Positions 50,760 through 59,746 of a stretch of 64,000 bases of DNA are shown here, in pieces. The DNA is taken from positions 1,860,001 to 1,924,000 of the forward strand of contig CAVZVW010000009.1 in assembly GCA_963778845.1 (NCBI GenBank). The letters are read 5' to 3'. Numbering within the stretch: position 1 is the first letter of the stretch; each line of letters opens with the position of its first letter. The translations under genes and the position numbers were made by a program. The stretch is from CAVZVW01 sp963778845. Its GTDB lineage: Bacteria > Actinomycetota > Actinomycetes > Actinomycetales > Kineosporiaceae. The notes under the pieces are model-generated. The model was not told the DNA's origin, made no database searches, and saw only the letters and a program-made list of their open reading frames with translations.

Positions 50760-52274
50760 ATGGATCTCGGTGAGGGCCGGAACGGCGTAGGCATCGACGA
50801 GCAGGCGCCGCTGGTGCACCCAGTGGCATGGCGCGTGATCGGCAGTGTGTCGGCGGGGTTGACGGTGGTCCTGCTGGTGGCGAGCGGGCGCTACGGGTAC
50901 CACCGCGACGAGCTCTACTTCCTCGCATGTGGGCTCCACCCGGCGTGGGGGTACCCCGACCAGCCACCGTTGACGCCGTTGCTGGCGCGGCTGATGCACG
51001 ACGTGGGCGGCGGCTCGCTGGTCGTGTTCCGGCTGCCGGCCACCCTGTCGGCGGTCGGCGCGAGCCTGCTGTCGGGTCTGGTCGCCCGCGAGCTCGGCGG
51101 CAGGGCGTTCGCCCAGGGGCTGGCCACCCTCGCGGTGGCCGGTGGGGCCTTCGTGCTGCTGTCGGGCCACCTTCTGGCCACCTCGACCATCGACCTCGTC
51201 GTCTGGGTGTGCCTGACCTGGCTCGTGACGCGGATCGCGCGGACCCGGGACCCTCGGCTGTGGCTGGCCGTGGGTGCCGTCGTAGGGGTCGGGCTGCTGA
51301 ACAAGCAGCTGGTGCTCGTGCTGGTGGTCGGTCTGGCGGTCGGTGCACTGGCGACGCCGCGGTTGCGGTCGACGCTGACCAGTCGATGGCTCGTCGCCGG
51401 GGTGGTCGTTGCGGGGGTCGCCTGGGCACCCGTCCTGGCCTGGCAGGCGACGCACGGCTGGCCGCAGCTCACGCTGGCGTCGCAGATCCGCGCCGAGTAC
51501 TCGACGGCGGACGAGCGGGTGGGCTTCGCGGCGCTGCAGGTCCTCCTCTTCAGCCTGGCGGCCACTGTGCTCTGGGTCATCGGCCTGGCGCGCCTGCTCA
51601 CGGACCCCGCCTGGCGGTGGGCGCGCGGGCTGGCCTGGGCGTGGCTGGTGGTGATGGCCGTCTTCGTGGCCACCGCCGGCCAGGGCTACTACCCAGGAGG
51701 CACCTATCCGGCACTGATCGCCGCCGGGGCCGTGGTCGTCGAGCGGCACCGCTGGGCTCGCATACCGGCGGTGGTAGGCGTGCTGGTGACCTCGGCGCTG
51801 ACCCTGCCCGCCGTCCTGCCGATCCTCTCCCCCGCGGCGCTAGGGGCTTCGCCCTGGTCGGGTCTGGGGGAGACTCAGCGGGAGACCGTGGGCTGGCCGC
51901 AGTTCGTCGCTGTCGTGGACCGCGCCTACCGCTCGATCCCCGCGGGCAACCGTGCGAATGCAGGGATCTTCACCATGAACTACGGGGAGGCCGGCGCCAT
52001 CGACCGCTTCGGTCCAGCCCTGGGGCTGCCGAAGGCCTGGAGCGGGCTGAACGGGTACGGCCTGTGGGGTCCACCGCCGCAGGGAGTCGAGCCGGTCGTC
52101 GTGGTCTGGGAGGACTCGTCGCCCGAGGGGCCCTTCACCGGCTGCCGGTTCTACGCCAAGGTCACTGGGCCAGTCTCCAACGAGGAGACGGACCGCGCCT
52201 CGGTGTACGTCTGCGACCGGCCGGACGGTGGCTGGGCGACGGCATGGCCCCGGCTTCGGCACCTGTCGAACTGA
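50760..52274 (+). CDS. GT39-type (PMT_2) membrane glycosyltransferase
   Basis: A 504-residue protein with 9-10 hydrophobic helices in the first 375 residues. RYGYHRDELYFLACG has the GT39 Asp-Glu pair after the first helix, and GYPDQPPLTPLLARL is the following signature. LVGALATPRLR-like helices follow. The last 130 residues are soluble, presumably outside. Such enzymes transfer a sugar from a polyprenyl-phosphate donor to protein or lipid. No clear target here. It follows copy 4 of the repeat. Confidence 0.9.
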   Translation: MDLGEGRNGVGIDEQAPLVHPVAWRVIGSVSAGLTVVLLVASGRYGYHRDELYFLACGLHPAWGYPDQPPLTPLLARLMHDVGGGSLVVFRLPATLSAVGASLLSGLVARELGGRAFAQGLATLAVAGGAFVLLSGHLLATSTIDLVVWVCLTWLVTRIARTRDPRLWLAVGAVVGVGLLNKQLVLVLVVGLAVGALATPRLRSTLTSRWLVAGVVVAGVAWAPVLAWQATHGWPQLTLASQIRAEYSTADERVGFAALQVLLFSLAATVLWVIGLARLLTDPAWRWARGLAWAWLVVMAVFVATAGQGYYPGGTYPALIAAGAVVVERHRWARIPAVVGVLVTSALTLPAVLPILSPAALGASPWSGLGETQRETVGWPQFVAVVDRAYRSIPAGNRANAGIFTMNYGEAGAIDRFGPALGLPKAWSGLNGYGLWGPPPQGVEPVVVVWEDSSPEGPFTGCRFYAKVTGPVSNEETDRASVYVCDRPDGGWATAWPRLRHLSN

Positions 52275-52346
52275 CCGGGCGGCAGGCCTCCGGCGCCGCA
52301 GGGCAGAGCCGCCCGTTCGAGGCAGTCGGACGGCGCGCAGCGCGGC

Positions 52347-53417
52347 TCAGCGCGCAGGCGGAGGAGCCGTGCTGGCACGCACGACGAGCTCGGTCGGCAG
52401 CACGAGGTGGTCGGCCGGCTCCCCGGGGGCTCGGGGAGGCCGAGCGATCTCGGCGATGAGTGCAGCGGCTGCGGCCGTGCCCTTGGCCGCCACGTCCTGC
52501 CGGACTGTCGTCAGGCTCGGCCGCATCCGGTGGGCCATCGGGCTGTCGTCGAAGCCGACCACCGACAGGTCGTCCGGCACTCGAAGACCGCGGTCCTGCA
52601 CCGCTTGCACGACACCTTGGGCGATCACGTCGGAGAAGCAGAGCACTGCCGTCGGAGGCTCAGCGTCGTCGAGCAGCAGCCGCGCTGCGGCGTCCGTGTC
52701 TGAGGCGTAACCAACAGCATGCGTCTGCTGCACGACGACGGGGCGAACTCCTGCCGGGCCGAGCGCATCCAGCCACCCGAGCATGCGCTGGGTGGGCACG
52801 TGCGCAGCCCGCACCGCGCGGGGGTCGTCCAGCAGCCCGAACGGCCCGAGGACGCTGGACGTCAGGATGGCGATCCGGCGATGGCCGAGGTCGAGAAGAT
52901 GCTGAGCGGCGGCTCGGGCCCCTTCCCGGTCGTCCACGTTGACGCTCGCGATGCCGGCCACCGGCACCTGGTCCACGAAGACGAGCGCCACCCGGCGGCG
53001 GATCAGCCAGTCGGTGGCCTGCGAGTCGGGGTCGCACGAGTACACCAAGGCGCCGTCCATCGCCGCGTCCCTCGCGGGAATCACCCCCGCCGGGTCGGAG
53101 GACGCCGTCAGCAGGGTCAGGGCCAGCCCCGTCGGTGCGAGCTCGTCAGCCACGGCGCCCAGGAAGCCCATCGCCACCTCGTCGGTGAACGCGACGCGCA
53201 GCGAGTCCGTCAACAGGACGCCGACCGCCCCGGTGGTCCCCCGGGCCAGGGCCCGTGCCGCCGGGTCCGGCCCGACATAGCCCAGCTCCTGCGCCGCTGC
53301 CAGGATGCGGCGGCGCAGGTCCGGGGAGAGCTGGTCCGGTCGGGAGTAGGCGTTGGAGACCGTCATGCGGCTCACGCCGACCCGGTCGGCGACGGTCTGC
53401 AGGGTTATCCGTGCCAC
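52347..53417 (-). CDS. LacI-family transcriptional regulator
   Basis: A 356-residue repressor: RITLQTVADRVGVSRMTVSN is the helix-turn-helix, followed by the hinge ARALARGTTGAVGVLL, and a periplasmic-binding-protein-like sugar domain with VVGFDDSPMAHRMRPSLTTV. The target genes are not evident; no sugar transporter operon is adjacent. GTG 53417 is the chosen start. The small gene upstream with the repressor-type promoter may be co-transcribed. Confidence 0.95.
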   Translation of the reverse strand: MARITLQTVADRVGVSRMTVSNAYSRPDQLSPDLRRRILAAAQELGYVGPDPAARALARGTTGAVGVLLTDSLRVAFTDEVAMGFLGAVADELAPTGLALTLLTASSDPAGVIPARDAAMDGALVYSCDPDSQATDWLIRRRVALVFVDQVPVAGIASVNVDDREGARAAAQHLLDLGHRRIAILTSSVLGPFGLLDDPRAVRAAHVPTQRMLGWLDALGPAGVRPVVVQQTHAVGYASDTDAAARLLLDDAEPPTAVLCFSDVIAQGVVQAVQDRGLRVPDDLSVVGFDDSPMAHRMRPSLTTVRQDVAAKGTAAAAALIAEIARPPRAPGEPADHLVLPTELVVRASTAPPPAR

Positions 53418-53474
53418 CTGCTCACCTGCTCGCCGACCCCACAAGCACGTCCCATTGCGGCGACCGCACCGAGC

Positions 53475-53681
53475 TCAGCGGGCCGGGCTGCAGGTTGCGG
53501 GCTCCACCGCCCGAGCGGCTCGCTCGAGAATTGCGGCCAGTGCGGCGCGAGGGCGAACCGCGCGCGGCGGGCGGGGCGACGGCTCCTGGTGGACGACGAC
53601 CGGCGCGTCGGGCAGGGCACTGAAGACCTCCCGGTTCATGGCCGACCTGGCCAGGATCATCGCCGTGGGTAGCATGTCCAT
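53475..53681 (-). CDS. Small protein under a repressor-type promoter
   Basis: A 68-residue protein, MDMLPTAMILARSAMNREVF then SALPDAPVVVHQEP, followed by an Arg/Ala-rich helix. I do not recognise the family. ATG 53681 has GAGAGAAG upstream. The promoter 30-70 bases before it is the most regular in the window, with two operators, which argues that it is a real gene. The LacI gene follows by 57 bases. Confidence 0.55.
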   Translation of the reverse strand: MDMLPTAMILARSAMNREVFSALPDAPVVVHQEPSPRPPRAVRPRAALAAILERAARAVEPATCSPAR

Positions 53682-53709
53682 GATCTTCTTCTCTCTTCGA
53701 GTCACTCAT

Positions 53710-53751
53710 CTGTACCGGTACAGCATACGACTTGTCTTCTGTACCGGTCAA
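53710..53751 (-). promoter_or_regulatory. Repressor-controlled promoter with two TGTACC operators
   Basis: Read on the minus strand: -35 TTGACC (53751-53746), 18-base spacer, -10 TATGCT (53727-53722). A perfect palindrome CTGTACCGGTACAG (53710-53723) covers the start of transcription, and a second copy, CTGTACCGGTCA, overlaps the -35 box. The centres are 29 bases apart, about three helix turns. This is the layout of a TetR-type repressor site; the regulator is not identified. Confidence 0.8.
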
Positions 53752-53847
53752 GTGCCAAGAGTCAGCGCCGACGGCGGCTTGCGAACCAGCGGCCAGATGT
53801 CCACGACCACGGCGTCCGGGTTACGACACCTGCGCCATCGCCTGGGG

Positions 53848-54957
53848 TCAGGCCTGCACCGGCCGGGCGCCGAGCAGCTCGACGAAACGGTCGATCATCA
53901 TGTCGCGGCCCTTGATCGCGGCCACGGCGTCAGCGCCGAGGATCTGCCCGTCCGCGGTCTGGCCCGCCCCGCCGGTGGGGCCCAGGGGCAGGACGATGCC
54001 GGGCGGCCGGGGGGCGTAGGCCTGTCGGCGCCCGGGGTCCGCGTCGATGCCCGCCGCGATGTTCGCCGCGACGACGGCCGCCTGGCGGCTCGCGGCGCCG
54101 GCGGTCTTCACATCGATCGTGGCAAGGTCGCCGAGCGCGTAGACGCGCTCGAAGCCGACCACGTTCAGGTGCGGGGTCACCGGCAGGTCCCCCTGCGGTG
54201 TCCTGGCCGCGGCGAGGTCGCCCACGAGGTACCCCGACGCGGGCGCCACCCCGTAGCAGCGGAACCAGATGTCGGCCTCGATCCGGGTACCGTCACCGGT
54301 GGACACCGAGACGACGCCGACCTCGGCAGCCGGTGTCGCCGGCGGCGTCACGACCGGGCTCCCCAGGACGCGGCGGACACCGAGGGCGTCGAGCTGGCGG
54401 TCGAGCTCCTCGCGCAGGCGGGGGTCGTAGTGGCCGGGCAGGACGTCGTCCGCGACGTCCACCAGCGTCACCTGCTTGTCCGGCCAGGCCGCCATGATCT
54501 CCCCGGCCAGCTCGAGCCCGACCGCACCCGCACCGAGGAGCAGCACCCGAGACGCGCGTGCCAGGTGCCGTCGGGTCACGTGGTAACGCTCGACGGACGC
54601 CGCGGCGTCCGGCCGGTCGGTCTTCGCGGGGAAGGGGTACGTCGAGCCCGTCGCCAGCACGAGGTAGTCCGGGCGGAGCACCCGACCGGACGCGAGGGTG
54701 ACCTGCGTACCGTCGACGCGCGCGGCGGCGTCCCGCAGCACGGTGCCCCGGACCAGAAGGCCGTCGTAGGGCAGGAAGATCCGCGACGGCCAGGACGGGT
54801 CGACCAGCGCCCGCAGCGCGGCGACGTTGTGCTGGAAGGCGTCCTTGGGCTCGACCAGCACCACGCGGGCCAGTCCGTCGAGGCCCTTGGCGACCTGGAC
54901 GCCGCCATACCCGCCGCCGAGGACGACCGCGGTGGGCTCGGAGTCACTCACGCACAC
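53848..54957 (-). CDS. NDH-2/AIFM2-like FAD-dependent NAD(P)H dehydrogenase
   Basis: A 369-residue two-dinucleotide flavoprotein. VVLGGGYGGVQVAKGL binds FAD, VLLLGAGAVGLELAGEI binds NAD(P)H and VYALGDLATIDVKT is the FAD-closing motif. The family oxidises NAD(P)H and passes electrons to a quinone or similar acceptor. GTG 54957 is used; GTG 54951 is possible. It is divergent from the KAP gene, sharing a 128-base promoter region. Confidence 0.88.
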   Translation of the reverse strand: MCVSDSEPTAVVLGGGYGGVQVAKGLDGLARVVLVEPKDAFQHNVAALRALVDPSWPSRIFLPYDGLLVRGTVLRDAAARVDGTQVTLASGRVLRPDYLVLATGSTYPFPAKTDRPDAAASVERYHVTRRHLARASRVLLLGAGAVGLELAGEIMAAWPDKQVTLVDVADDVLPGHYDPRLREELDRQLDALGVRRVLGSPVVTPPATPAAEVGVVSVSTGDGTRIEADIWFRCYGVAPASGYLVGDLAAARTPQGDLPVTPHLNVVGFERVYALGDLATIDVKTAGAASRQAAVVAANIAAGIDADPGRRQAYAPRPPGIVLPLGPTGGAGQTADGQILGADAVAAIKGRDMMIDRFVELLGARPVQA

Positions 54958-55085
54958 GAGACTGTCACCCCGCCTGGCGCATCAGGGCACCCGGGGGGAG
55001 CCTCGTTGTCGATGCACCCGGATGCGGACCGGCCTGTGAGATGCGCCTCCCGCATCCCGCGACCAGCACCCAGGGGAGGCGGGTC

Positions 55086-58000
55086 ATGGCCGAGCAGATC
55101 GACGCCGAACGACGCGGGGAGCGCCCGCCGACACCTGATGCGCCGACGACACCGAGCCCGACGCAGGACTCCCCGACGCACGCGGGCCCACAACCCCCAC
55201 AGCCGCCGTCGCCCGTGTCCTGGCTGTCCCCCTCGTTGCGTGAGCTGCTCGAGCGGCATCGTTCGGACCCTCCCGTCGCCGCGGGCGCGGTCGTCGCCGA
55301 GCTTCTGGACGGGCACCCCGAGCTCCTCGACGAGGTCCTCGGTGCGGGGGACGTCGCGGCCTGCGGTCCCGTGCGCAGCGTCGCCGAGCACCTCGAGGTC
55401 GCAGCGACCCGCTGGGACCCGGCGTCGGTCGACGCCGTCACCGAGCGCCACGTCGTCCTGGCTCTGGCCCTGGACCCGCAGGTCGGTCGGGCACTCGTGG
55501 CGTCGGGCGTCATCGCCTCCCTGCTCGGCCGGTGGGAGCGGTCACCCGAGCGCCACGGCGAGCCCGAGCCCGACCCGGCAACCCGCGCTGTCATGTGGGA
55601 CCGGCTCAGCGACGCCGGACGCGTACTCGCTGACGAGCAGCCCCTGCTCGCCACAGCGCTGGGCGCACCGGCTGAGTGGTCGGTGCAGCTCACCGGACCC
55701 GCGAGCGCGCTTGCCTGGGCTCCCGAGGGCGACCAGCTCGCCGTCCTCGTCGGTGGCGATGTGCTCCGCGCCGTCCCCGATGCTCCCCTCACGAGGCTCG
55801 GTACGCTGGCCGCGGACACGGGCGCCGCGCCAACCGGGGGCCAGGCGGCGGCCGCGGTGACCGTCGTCTCTGGCGACGTCCTGGCCGACGGGACGGGGGG
55901 CGCGCCGGCCGACCAGGCGCCGCAGCTCGGCTGGGGCGTCGACGGCGTCGTCGTCCTCCAGGTCAGCGCCGGCAACGCCCGGGTCACCCGGCTGTCGGAC
56001 GGCAAGCGTCTGGGCGACGTTGTCGGCGTGACCGACGCCCGGGTCAGCGGCGACGCGACCTCGGCATGGCTGGTCACCCCCGACGGTCTCGTGGTCTGGA
56101 CCACCGGCGACCCGTCCCCGCGGCGCCTGGCCGCACCTGTCGCACCCCTGGCCCTCGACCGGCGCGGGAGCCGCGGGCTGGTCGGCCGCAGCAGCGACAG
56201 CCTGTTGCTCTCGGGCCGACCCGAGGACGTGGAGGCGACCGGCTCCGCGGGTGCGGTGACGGCCTCGGGTCAGACCGTCCCCGGCTGGCCGACCGACACG
56301 CTGCCCACCGCACGGGTGCTCGGGATCGGTCGGCTGCCGCAGGCGCTGTGTGCACTCGTCAGCCTCGACGGCACGACGGCGCTCGCGTGCGCCGCACCCG
56401 GCGGCGGGGTGGTCGTCGAGCACCTGCAGTTCCCCCCGGTCGCCCGACTGGCCACCGGCCCCGGCGCCGTGACCGCGCTGGCCGTCGACCCCACGGGGAC
56501 GAGGGTGGCGGTGGCGGTCGGGCAGAAGGTGGGGGTCTGGGGACTGGCTCCCGAGCGCGCCTCGGCCAGCCCGGTGCCGCGCTACGACAGCGACCAGCCC
56601 GGCGGTGCCGACCTGCTCGAGGCCGACCAGGACGCCCGAGCGATCGCCGCCCTGGTGTCGTCGGAGCACCTGCACCCGCCTCTGGCGATCGGGCTGTTCG
56701 GGGTGTGGGGGTCGGGGAAGTCCTTCGTGCTGAACCGGATCCGGCACTTCCTCGACGACTTCACCGGGCCCAGCAGGTCGCCGGGGTACCTCGAGGGCGT
56801 CCGGGTGATCGAGTTCAACGCGTGGCACTACGCCGAGACCGACCTCTGGGCGAGCCTCGTCGACCAGGTGCTGCGGGAGATCAGCCCCCAGACCGCCGCC
56901 GTTCCCTCACCGGAGGTGACCGAGGCGACGGAGCTCGCCGACCGGGCGCGGGACGCCGTCGCGGCGGCCGACCTCGACGTCGAGGCCGGCAGGACTGCGC
57001 TCGACACCGCCCAGCGGCAGCTCGCGCGGCAACGATGGTGGGCCGCCTCGGTCGCAGCCGGGGTGCTGACTCTCGCGGCCGTGTCCGTCGTCGCCGTGGC
57101 CGTCGGGGGCACCGCCAGACTCGTCGCCGCGGCCAGCACGGTGCTGGCGTTGCTCGGCTCCGCGGTCGCGATCCTGGACCGCGCCAGGCGCGCGGGGTCA
57201 CAGGCGAGCGAGCTCGTCGAGGCGAGCCGCGACGGGCTCGGTGCTGCTGAACGGCTGCTCGGCCGCCCGCAGGAGCTGGCGGTGCGGGCAGGAGTGGCTC
57301 GGCTGCGCGACCTGCAGGACAAGCGGGAGGCCCTGCAGCGGGAGGCGGAGCGGCTCGACCGGGAGCGGGCACGCACGCAGGAGCAGGCCGAGTCCCAGCC
57401 GCTGGAGGCGCTGCTGAGCCGCCTGTCGACGATCGGGGACTACCGGGAGCGCCTCAGCCTGGTCACCCGCACCCGGGACCACTTCCGAGCCGTCGACGCC
57501 GGGATCACTCGCAGCAGGAAGGCGCGTCAGGCCGGCACCGAGCGGGAGCCGTCGGCCGCCCCGCTGGAGCGCATCGTGGTGCTCATCGACGACCTCGACA
57601 GGTGCGCCCCCGAGAAGGTGGTCACGGTCCTCGAGGCGGTGCACCTGCTGTTCGGCTTCGAGATGTTCGTGGTGCTCATCGCCGTCGACACCCGCTGGCT
57701 GGACCAGTCGCTGCGCATCAGGTACCGCCAGCTCCTGGGCCGGGCGGGGACGGCGGCGCCGTCGGACTATCTCGAGAAGATCATCCAGGTGCCGCTGCAT
57801 CTGATGCCGCTGAGCCACGCGCTGGTGCGCTCGCTCATCGCCGGGTTGACCGGGACGGCGAGCGCCCCGGCCGAGCCCGGTCAGCCGCAGGCCGAGGCTG
57901 TGCCGCCCGACGCCGGGGACGGGCCCACCACCGGGCCGGCCGACGACCGCGAAGAAGCGGGGCCAGCCGTGGCGGCGAAGCCGCGACCCGGACGCGAACG

Positions 58001-58457
58001 GCTGCCTGCAGAGGTGCTGCGGGTCACCGACGCCGAGGCCAGCGCGATGTCCGTGGTCTCACGCTTGATCGGCGACACTCCTCGAACGGTCAAGCGGTAC
58101 GTCAACACCTACCAGATCGTGAAGGCCCGCGCGCTCGACGTCTCTGCCTTCGACCTGGAACGCGACGGACTCGGCGACCACGAGGTGGTCGCGTTCCTGC
58201 TCGCTGTCGTGACCGGTCATGCGGCAGTGGCGTCACAGCTGCTGCCGGCGCTGGCGAACGCCGGCCGAGCCGGCACGCTGGCATCGGTGGTCGCGACCAT
58301 CGCGCCGCCGGCGACTCCCTTGGAGAAGGCTTCCTTGGCCGAGGTCGTCGACTGGGTCACCACGCACGACCGATACGCACAGGCGCGTGCCGCACGCTTC
58401 GCCGAGTGGGCCGGTGACGTCGCCCGGTTCTCCTTCACCCCAGCACGCCTCGAGTAG
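55086..58457 (+). CDS. KAP-family P-loop NTPase with beta-propeller-like N-terminal region
   Basis: A 1,123-residue protein. After a Pro-rich start, residues about 50-150 form a helical domain with LRELLERHRS, RHVVLALALDPQVGRALVASG and VIASLL (resembling a Clp N-type repeat, weak). Residues about 195-510 have many beta-strand repeats such as LAWAPEGDQLAVLVGG and VTALAVDPTGTRVAVAVGQ, as in a WD40-like propeller. Then the KAP NTPase: Walker A GVWGSGKS (539-546), FNAWHYAETDLWASLV, two membrane helices at about 651-697, a coiled-coil stretch, and Walker B IVVLIDDLDRC near 833. The C-terminal part has VSRLIGDTPRTVKRYVNTYQ. GGGAGG precedes the ATG. Confidence 0.88.
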   Translation: MAEQIDAERRGERPPTPDAPTTPSPTQDSPTHAGPQPPQPPSPVSWLSPSLRELLERHRSDPPVAAGAVVAELLDGHPELLDEVLGAGDVAACGPVRSVAEHLEVAATRWDPASVDAVTERHVVLALALDPQVGRALVASGVIASLLGRWERSPERHGEPEPDPATRAVMWDRLSDAGRVLADEQPLLATALGAPAEWSVQLTGPASALAWAPEGDQLAVLVGGDVLRAVPDAPLTRLGTLAADTGAAPTGGQAAAAVTVVSGDVLADGTGGAPADQAPQLGWGVDGVVVLQVSAGNARVTRLSDGKRLGDVVGVTDARVSGDATSAWLVTPDGLVVWTTGDPSPRRLAAPVAPLALDRRGSRGLVGRSSDSLLLSGRPEDVEATGSAGAVTASGQTVPGWPTDTLPTARVLGIGRLPQALCALVSLDGTTALACAAPGGGVVVEHLQFPPVARLATGPGAVTALAVDPTGTRVAVAVGQKVGVWGLAPERASASPVPRYDSDQPGGADLLEADQDARAIAALVSSEHLHPPLAIGLFGVWGSGKSFVLNRIRHFLDDFTGPSRSPGYLEGVRVIEFNAWHYAETDLWASLVDQVLREISPQTAAVPSPEVTEATELADRARDAVAAADLDVEAGRTALDTAQRQLARQRWWAASVAAGVLTLAAVSVVAVAVGGTARLVAAASTVLALLGSAVAILDRARRAGSQASELVEASRDGLGAAERLLGRPQELAVRAGVARLRDLQDKREALQREAERLDRERARTQEQAESQPLEALLSRLSTIGDYRERLSLVTRTRDHFRAVDAGITRSRKARQAGTEREPSAAPLERIVVLIDDLDRCAPEKVVTVLEAVHLLFGFEMFVVLIAVDTRWLDQSLRIRYRQLLGRAGTAAPSDYLEKIIQVPLHLMPLSHALVRSLIAGLTGTASAPAEPGQPQAEAVPPDAGDGPTTGPADDREEAGPAVAAKPRPGRERLPAEVLRVTDAEASAMSVVSRLIGDTPRTVKRYVNTYQIVKARALDVSAFDLERDGLGDHEVVAFLLAVVTGHAAVASQLLPALANAGRAGTLASVVATIAPPATPLEKASLAEVVDWVTTHDRYAQARAARFAEWAGDVARFSFTPARLE

Positions 58458-58543
58458 GCGGATGCATGATCGGGCGGGCCGTCGTGGAAACCTTTCAGCC
58501 CACGGCAGCGTGTACCAGGGGGACATCAGCCCATGGAGGGACG

Positions 58544-59089
58544 ATGACCCTGCCCGAGGCGTCGAGCTTCGACTCCTACGTCTGGGCGAGCGGGCCCCGG
58601 CTCAAGCGGCTCGCGTTCCTGCTCACCGCTGACCTCGACGACGCCGAGGACCTTCTGCAGTCCGCCTACGCAAAGGTGCTGCCGCGGTGGCGACGCGTCA
58701 GCGCCTACGACAACCCCGACGCGTACATGCGGCGGGTCATGGTCTCGATCCGCACGTCGTGGTGGCGCCGGCGGCGGGGTCGCGAGGTGATCACCGGTGA
58801 CCCGGCCGAGCGCCTCCGGCACACCGGGGAGACCGCCGGATCGCCGCCTGCCCGGGATCTGGCCGACGACGAGGTGGAGCGGGACGCCGTGCTGCGTGCC
58901 CTTCGATCGCTGCCCCGCCGTCAGCAGGTCGCCGTCGTCCTGCGGCACTACTGCGACCTCGGCGAGGCCGAGACCGCCGCCGTCATGGGCATCAGCGTCG
59001 GGGGCGTGAAGAGCCAGACGAGCAAGGGGCTGACCGCACTGCGCGCCGTCCTCGCGGGCTCCACGATGGACGAGGAGCAGCCCCGATGA
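58544..59089 (+). CDS. SigE-family ECF sigma factor
   Basis: A 181-residue extracytoplasmic-function-type sigma factor with region 2 (LLTADLDDAEDLLQSAYAKVL, AYDNPDAYMRRVMV) and region 4 (ALRSLPRRQQVAVVLRHYCD, AAVMGISVGGVKSQTSKGL). It lets RNA polymerase read specific promoters. GGAGGG directly precedes the ATG. The stop overlaps the next gene (ATGA), so its partner is probably a membrane or sensor protein. Confidence 0.95.
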   Translation: MTLPEASSFDSYVWASGPRLKRLAFLLTADLDDAEDLLQSAYAKVLPRWRRVSAYDNPDAYMRRVMVSIRTSWWRRRRGREVITGDPAERLRHTGETAGSPPARDLADDEVERDAVLRALRSLPRRQQVAVVLRHYCDLGEAETAAVMGISVGGVKSQTSKGLTALRAVLAGSTMDEEQPR

Positions 59090-59736
59090 ATGACTCCGAC
59101 GCCCTCGAGCGCGTGCTGGCCGACCTGGCCACCCGCGCCGACCCGCACCAGCCGCCAGACCGGGTGCTCGCGATCCATCGCCGCGCGCGACGAGCCGCGG
59201 CGGCCCGCATCGCGGTCGGTGCCGGGGTGCTCACAGCGCTCGTGGCTGTTGTGGCCGTCGCCGCGGGGTCCGGCGGCCTGCCGCTGACCGGAGGGAACGG
59301 CGTCCGACCGGCGGATCGCACGCACGGCCCGACCGGGTCCGCGCGGCCGTCTCCGACGGCCCCGTTCCTGACGGTGACACTGCGACGTGACGACACCGTA
59401 GGAGCCCTCATCTCACCGAAGCAGGAGGGCGTCCCCGTCGTCGTCCAGGTGACGGTGCACGGCCTCGTCCCCCAGGGCTCGCCGACGGCAGGGCAGGCGG
59501 TCCCTACCGGCACGGAGAGCCTGCTGGGGCTGCGGATGGACTGGGGCGACCGATCGGTGGACGGCGCTGCCCCCCAGTACGCGTGCGCTGCTTCTGTGCC
59601 GCTGGTCCCCATCGACACCCAGTTCCTCATGACGCACCAGTACCAGCGGCCAGGCACCTACACCGCGACGTTCCGCACCGGCGGCTGTTCCCCGGTGGGC
59701 GGGGTCACCCAGACGCTGAGCCTGACCGTGCCCTGA
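59086..59736 (+). CDS. Membrane-anchored PKD-like partner of the sigma factor
   Basis: A 216-residue protein. Residues 1-40 are cytosolic with a basic RARRAAAAR patch, then one hydrophobic helix at about 43-60, and an external region of 150 residues. The latter includes WGDRSVDGAAPQ and HQYQRPGTYTATFRTGGC, a PKD-like beta-sandwich signature. It is coupled by ATGA to the sigma gene, as is common for SigE-type sigma factors and their membrane partners. Anti-sigma function is plausible but no ZAS motif is visible. Confidence 0.78.
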   Translation: MNDSDALERVLADLATRADPHQPPDRVLAIHRRARRAAAARIAVGAGVLTALVAVVAVAAGSGGLPLTGGNGVRPADRTHGPTGSARPSPTAPFLTVTLRRDDTVGALISPKQEGVPVVVQVTVHGLVPQGSPTAGQAVPTGTESLLGLRMDWGDRSVDGAAPQYACAASVPLVPIDTQFLMTHQYQRPGTYTATFRTGGCSPVGGVTQTLSLTVP

Positions 59737-59746
59737 GCGACAGCTG

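Noticed and set aside
50500..51429. Open frame on the minus strand through the GT39 gene and the repeat
   Set aside because: It is a shadow of the GT39 gene, whose membrane helices and GT39 motifs read clearly on the plus strand.
42407..58457. The whole 16-kb stretch as one defence island
   Set aside because: CHAT/hydrolase and KAP genes are separated by DUF2252, GT39, LacI and other genes on both strands. No integrase, tRNA or shared operon ties them, so joint action is only a guess.
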